This document shows, piece by piece, positions 6,139 to 8,358 of a stretch of 8,358 bases of DNA. The stretch comes from JBIIUJ01 sp044340025 (GTDB lineage Bacteria; Pseudomonadota; Alphaproteobacteria; Caulobacterales; Aquidulcibacteraceae): NCBI GenBank assembly GCA_044340025.1, contig JBIIUJ010000118.1, positions 1-8,358 of the forward strand. The letters run 5' to 3'. Both the position numbers and the translations under genes were made by a program. The notes beneath the pieces are model-generated. The model searched no databases and had not been told where the DNA came from. It saw only the letters and a program-made list of their open reading frames with translations. How positions within the stretch are numbered: position 1 is the stretch's first letter; every line of letters starts with the position of its first letter.

Positions 6139-7761
6139 GTGGACGAAACCTTCGATTACATCATCGTGGGCGCGGGAAGTGCGGGCTGCGTGCTCGCCAA
6201 CCGGCTGAGCGAGCGCCATAGCGTGCTGCTGCTGGAAGCGGGCGGGCGCGACACGGCCCCCACGATCCACATCCCGGTCGGTTATGCCCAGACGCTGAAG
6301 GACCCCAAGGTCAACTGGCTCTATCTCACCGAGCCGGACCCCGGCACGAACGGGCGCCAGCATGTCTGGCCGCGCGGCAAGGTGCTGGGCGGCTCCTCCG
6401 CCATCAACGGCCTGCTCTACATTCGCGGCCAGGCGCGCGATTACGACCTCTGGCGCCAGATGGGCAACGAGGGCTGGGGCTGGGCCGATGTGCTGCCCTA
6501 TTTCAGGCGCAGCCAGAACCAGGAGCGCGGCGAAAGCGACCTGCACGGCGTAGGCGGGCCGCTGAATGTCTCCGACGTGACGCAGCGCCATCCCGTCTCG
6601 GATGCGGTGATCGAGGCGTGCCGCCAGATGGGCCTGCCGCCCACCTCCGATGTGAACGGGCCGATCCAGGAGGGCGCGGACTATTATCAGCTGACGGTGA
6701 AGAACGGTCTGCGCTGCTCGGCGGCGGCGGCCTATCTCCACCCCATCATGGGGCGCGGCGGGCTGGCGGTGGAGATCCATGCCCTCGCCTCGCGCGTGCT
6801 GTTTGAGGGCAAGCGCGCGGTGGGCGTTGAATACCGCCAGAAGGGCGCGGTGAACAAGGCCTTCGCGCGCGCGGAAGTGATCCTCGCCGGCGGGGCGATC
6901 AATTCCCCGCAGCTGCTCCAGCTCTCCGGGATCGGCCCCGGCGGGCTCCTGCGCGAGCATGGGCTGGAGGTGCGCGCCGATCTGCCCGGCGTGGGCGAAA
7001 ACCTGCGCGATCACTTCGTGGTGGGCACGCGCTACCGGCTGAAACCGGGTGTGGTGAGCGTGAACGAGATGACGAAGGGCTGGCGCTTTCTGGGCGAGCT
7101 TGTGCGCTACGCGTTGCGGCGCGAGGGGCTGCTCACGCTCTCGGCCGCCCACATCGCCGCCTTCATCCGCACGCGGCCGGAGCTGGAGACGCCCGACGTG
7201 CAATACCACATCCTGCCCGCCACGATGGACGCCGAAAAGCTCGCCAACGAGCAGAAGATGGAGCTGGAAGGCCTGCCCGGCCTCACCATCGCGCCCTGCC
7301 AGCTGCGCCCGGAAAGCGCGGGCACGATCCGCATCAAGAGCGCCGATCCGGCGATGCATCCCGCGATTGCGCCCAATTATCTCGCCGATCCGCTGGATCA
7401 GGCCACGATCGTGGCGGGGCTGAAATGGGCGCGCGCGCTCGCCGCCCAGCCGGCGCTGGCGGCCTATGTCGATCACGAGCTGTCGCCGGGCGAGGCGATC
7501 CAGTCGGATGCGGACTGGCTGGCCTATGCCCGCGAGACCGGCTCGACCATCTATCACCCCGTGGGCACGTGCCGGATGGGCCGCGACGCGATGGCCGTGG
7601 TGGACCCGCACTTGCGCGTGCACGGGGTGGAAGGCCTGCGCGTGGTGGACGCTTCGGTGATGCCGCGGCTGGTTTCGGGCAACACGAACGCGCCCACGAT
7701 CATGATCGCGGAAAAAGCCTCAGACATGATCCTGGGCAAGGCGGCGCTGGCGGCCGCCTAG
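6139..7761 (+). CDS. GMC-family FAD-dependent oxidoreductase (choline/alcohol dehydrogenase-like)
   Basis: The 540-residue flavoprotein belongs to the glucose-methanol-choline family; its closest named types are the BetA/AlkJ-like alcohol dehydrogenases, which oxidise an alcohol to an aldehyde and pass electrons to a membrane acceptor. The FAD-binding GAGSAG is at residues 11-16 and LLEAGG follows. The first GMC signature, PRGKVLGGSSAINGLLYIRG, spans 78-97, and the second, GGAINSPQLLQLSGIGP, spans 251-267. The likely catalytic pair is His473 (YHPVGTCRMG) and Asn517 (SGNTNAP), 44 residues apart as in choline oxidase. There is no signal peptide, so it is cytoplasmic or peripheral to the membrane. 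The start is a GTG with a strong ribosome binding site. The substrate cannot be read from sequence: choline, aliphatic alcohols and polyol-type substrates are all possible. Its position behind a sugar-acid dehydratase hints at catabolic use. The stop codon overlaps that of the convergent hydratase gene. Confidence 0.92.
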   Translation: MDETFDYIIVGAGSAGCVLANRLSERHSVLLLEAGGRDTAPTIHIPVGYAQTLKDPKVNWLYLTEPDPGTNGRQHVWPRGKVLGGSSAINGLLYIRGQARDYDLWRQMGNEGWGWADVLPYFRRSQNQERGESDLHGVGGPLNVSDVTQRHPVSDAVIEACRQMGLPPTSDVNGPIQEGADYYQLTVKNGLRCSAAAAYLHPIMGRGGLAVEIHALASRVLFEGKRAVGVEYRQKGAVNKAFARAEVILAGGAINSPQLLQLSGIGPGGLLREHGLEVRADLPGVGENLRDHFVVGTRYRLKPGVVSVNEMTKGWRFLGELVRYALRREGLLTLSAAHIAAFIRTRPELETPDVQYHILPATMDAEKLANEQKMELEGLPGLTIAPCQLRPESAGTIRIKSADPAMHPAIAPNYLADPLDQATIVAGLKWARALAAQPALAAYVDHELSPGEAIQSDADWLAYARETGSTIYHPVGTCRMGRDAMAVVDPHLRVHGVEGLRVVDASVMPRLVSGNTNAPTIMIAEKASDMILGKAALAAA

Positions 7762-8358
7762 ATGGTCTGCGAGCGGCCGCGTTCCTGCACCTGCTTGCGC
7801 GCCGCCTCGATCCCGTCCCTGGTGATGGAGGCCGCGTGATCGAGCGCGGTCTTCGCCTCCAGCGCCATCGCCTCGCCGAAGGGCAGGCCAAAGCCGTCAT
7901 CGATCAGGCGCTTGTATTTGCGCAGCATGGCGGGCGGCAGGCTCGCCATCTCGTGCGCCAGCTTGCGGGCGGCGGGGACCAGATCATCCGGCGAAAACAC
8001 CCGGTTGACGAGGCCCCAGCGCTCGGCCGTCTCGGCGTCGAGGAAATTGCCGGAAAGCGACAGCTCCTTCGCCCGGTTCAGCCCGATCAGGCGCGAGAGT
8101 TTTTGCGAGAGGCCCCAGCCCGGCATCACGCCCACGCGGCCATGCGTATCGGCAAAGCGCGCGGCGCTGGACGCGTAGATCACATCGCCCATCAGCACGA
8201 GCTCGAACCCGCCGGTGATCGCAAAGCCGTTCACCGCCACGATGATCGGCCAGGGATAAGCGGCCAGAACGGGGGAGAAATCCACCTCCGTGCCGTCCAT
8301 GCCGATATCAAAGCCCTGGGCGCCCGCCTCCTTCAGGTCGATGCCCGCGGTGAAGGCC
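7758..8358 (-). CDS. Enoyl-CoA hydratase/isomerase (crotonase) family protein, 5' truncated by window edge
   Basis: The frame runs open to the right edge of the window, so the N-terminus is missing; the first in-frame ATG (8300) is internal, because the crotonase oxyanion-hole motif AFTAGIDLKE precedes it. Further crotonase features are the second oxyanion-hole segment GFAITGGFELVLMGDVIYA, then ARFADTHGRVGVMPGWGLSQKL, and ERWGLVNRVFSPDDLVPAA near the C-terminal helices. The Glu equivalent to rat hydratase Glu144 is present (GGFE, codon 8202-8204). The position of the second catalytic acid, Glu164 in rat, is occupied by Thr-His (DTHG, His codon 8142-8144). It may therefore not be a classical hydratase and could be an isomerase or another acyl-CoA enzyme, although proteins with this ADTH...PGWGLSQ pattern are usually annotated as hydratases. 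The family is certain and the reaction is not. It converges with the GMC gene, sharing a CTAG at the stops. Confidence 0.9.
   Translation of the reverse strand, partial: AFTAGIDLKEAGAQGFDIGMDGTEVDFSPVLAAYPWPIIVAVNGFAITGGFELVLMGDVIYASSAARFADTHGRVGVMPGWGLSQKLSRLIGLNRAKELSLSGNFLDAETAERWGLVNRVFSPDDLVPAARKLAHEMASLPPAMLRKYKRLIDDGFGLPFGEAMALEAKTALDHAASITRDGIEAARKQVQERGRSQTI

Noticed and set aside
5956..7623. A 555-codon open frame on the minus strand opposite the GMC oxidoreductase
   Set aside because: The plus strand carries all GMC motifs in correct order and spacing; the antisense product is low-complexity and rich in His, Arg and Ala.

Overview
The window is very GC-rich DNA, and its genes point to an alphaproteobacterium, perhaps of the Caulobacterales or Sphingomonadales type; the sequence alone does not allow a firmer placement. 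The evidence is the character of the SerRS and CoaB proteins, the strong preference for G or C at third codon positions, and intergenic repeats of the 'GTCATCCCGG...' and 'CTCCCCCGC...GCGGGGGAG' kinds that are common in that class.

Layout from left to right: (1) the end of coaBC (+), supplying the CoaB half of the pantothenate-to-coenzyme A enzyme; (2) a roughly 375-bp non-coding stretch packed with palindromic repeats, lying between two convergent genes; (3) two genes on the minus strand, a DUF445 membrane protein followed by a ChaN/Tiki-like secreted protein, probably one transcript; (4) a short divergent intergenic region; (5) serS (+), followed after 4 nt by an L-fuconate dehydratase gene and then, after 86 bp, a GMC-family flavin oxidoreductase (+); (6) the 3' part of an enoyl-CoA hydratase/isomerase-family gene (-), whose stop codon interlocks with that of the GMC gene in a CTAG palindrome.

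Functionally this is mostly a chromosomal housekeeping and catabolic region: CoA synthesis, tRNA charging, sugar-acid dehydration, alcohol oxidation and acyl-CoA metabolism. I see no integrase, transposase, CRISPR array, tRNA or rRNA, and no convincing new multi-gene system. The most unusual item is inside serS. A block of about 60 codons sits just before the serine-binding TAE motif, where typical bacterial SerRS proteins have a short variable loop. It makes the protein about 50 residues longer than usual and has clearly different codon use from both flanks. The second item is the repeat cluster at 699-1052, in which two near-identical 80-bp units flank an inverted relative; the paired-hairpin architecture is kept while one hairpin has a different sequence.
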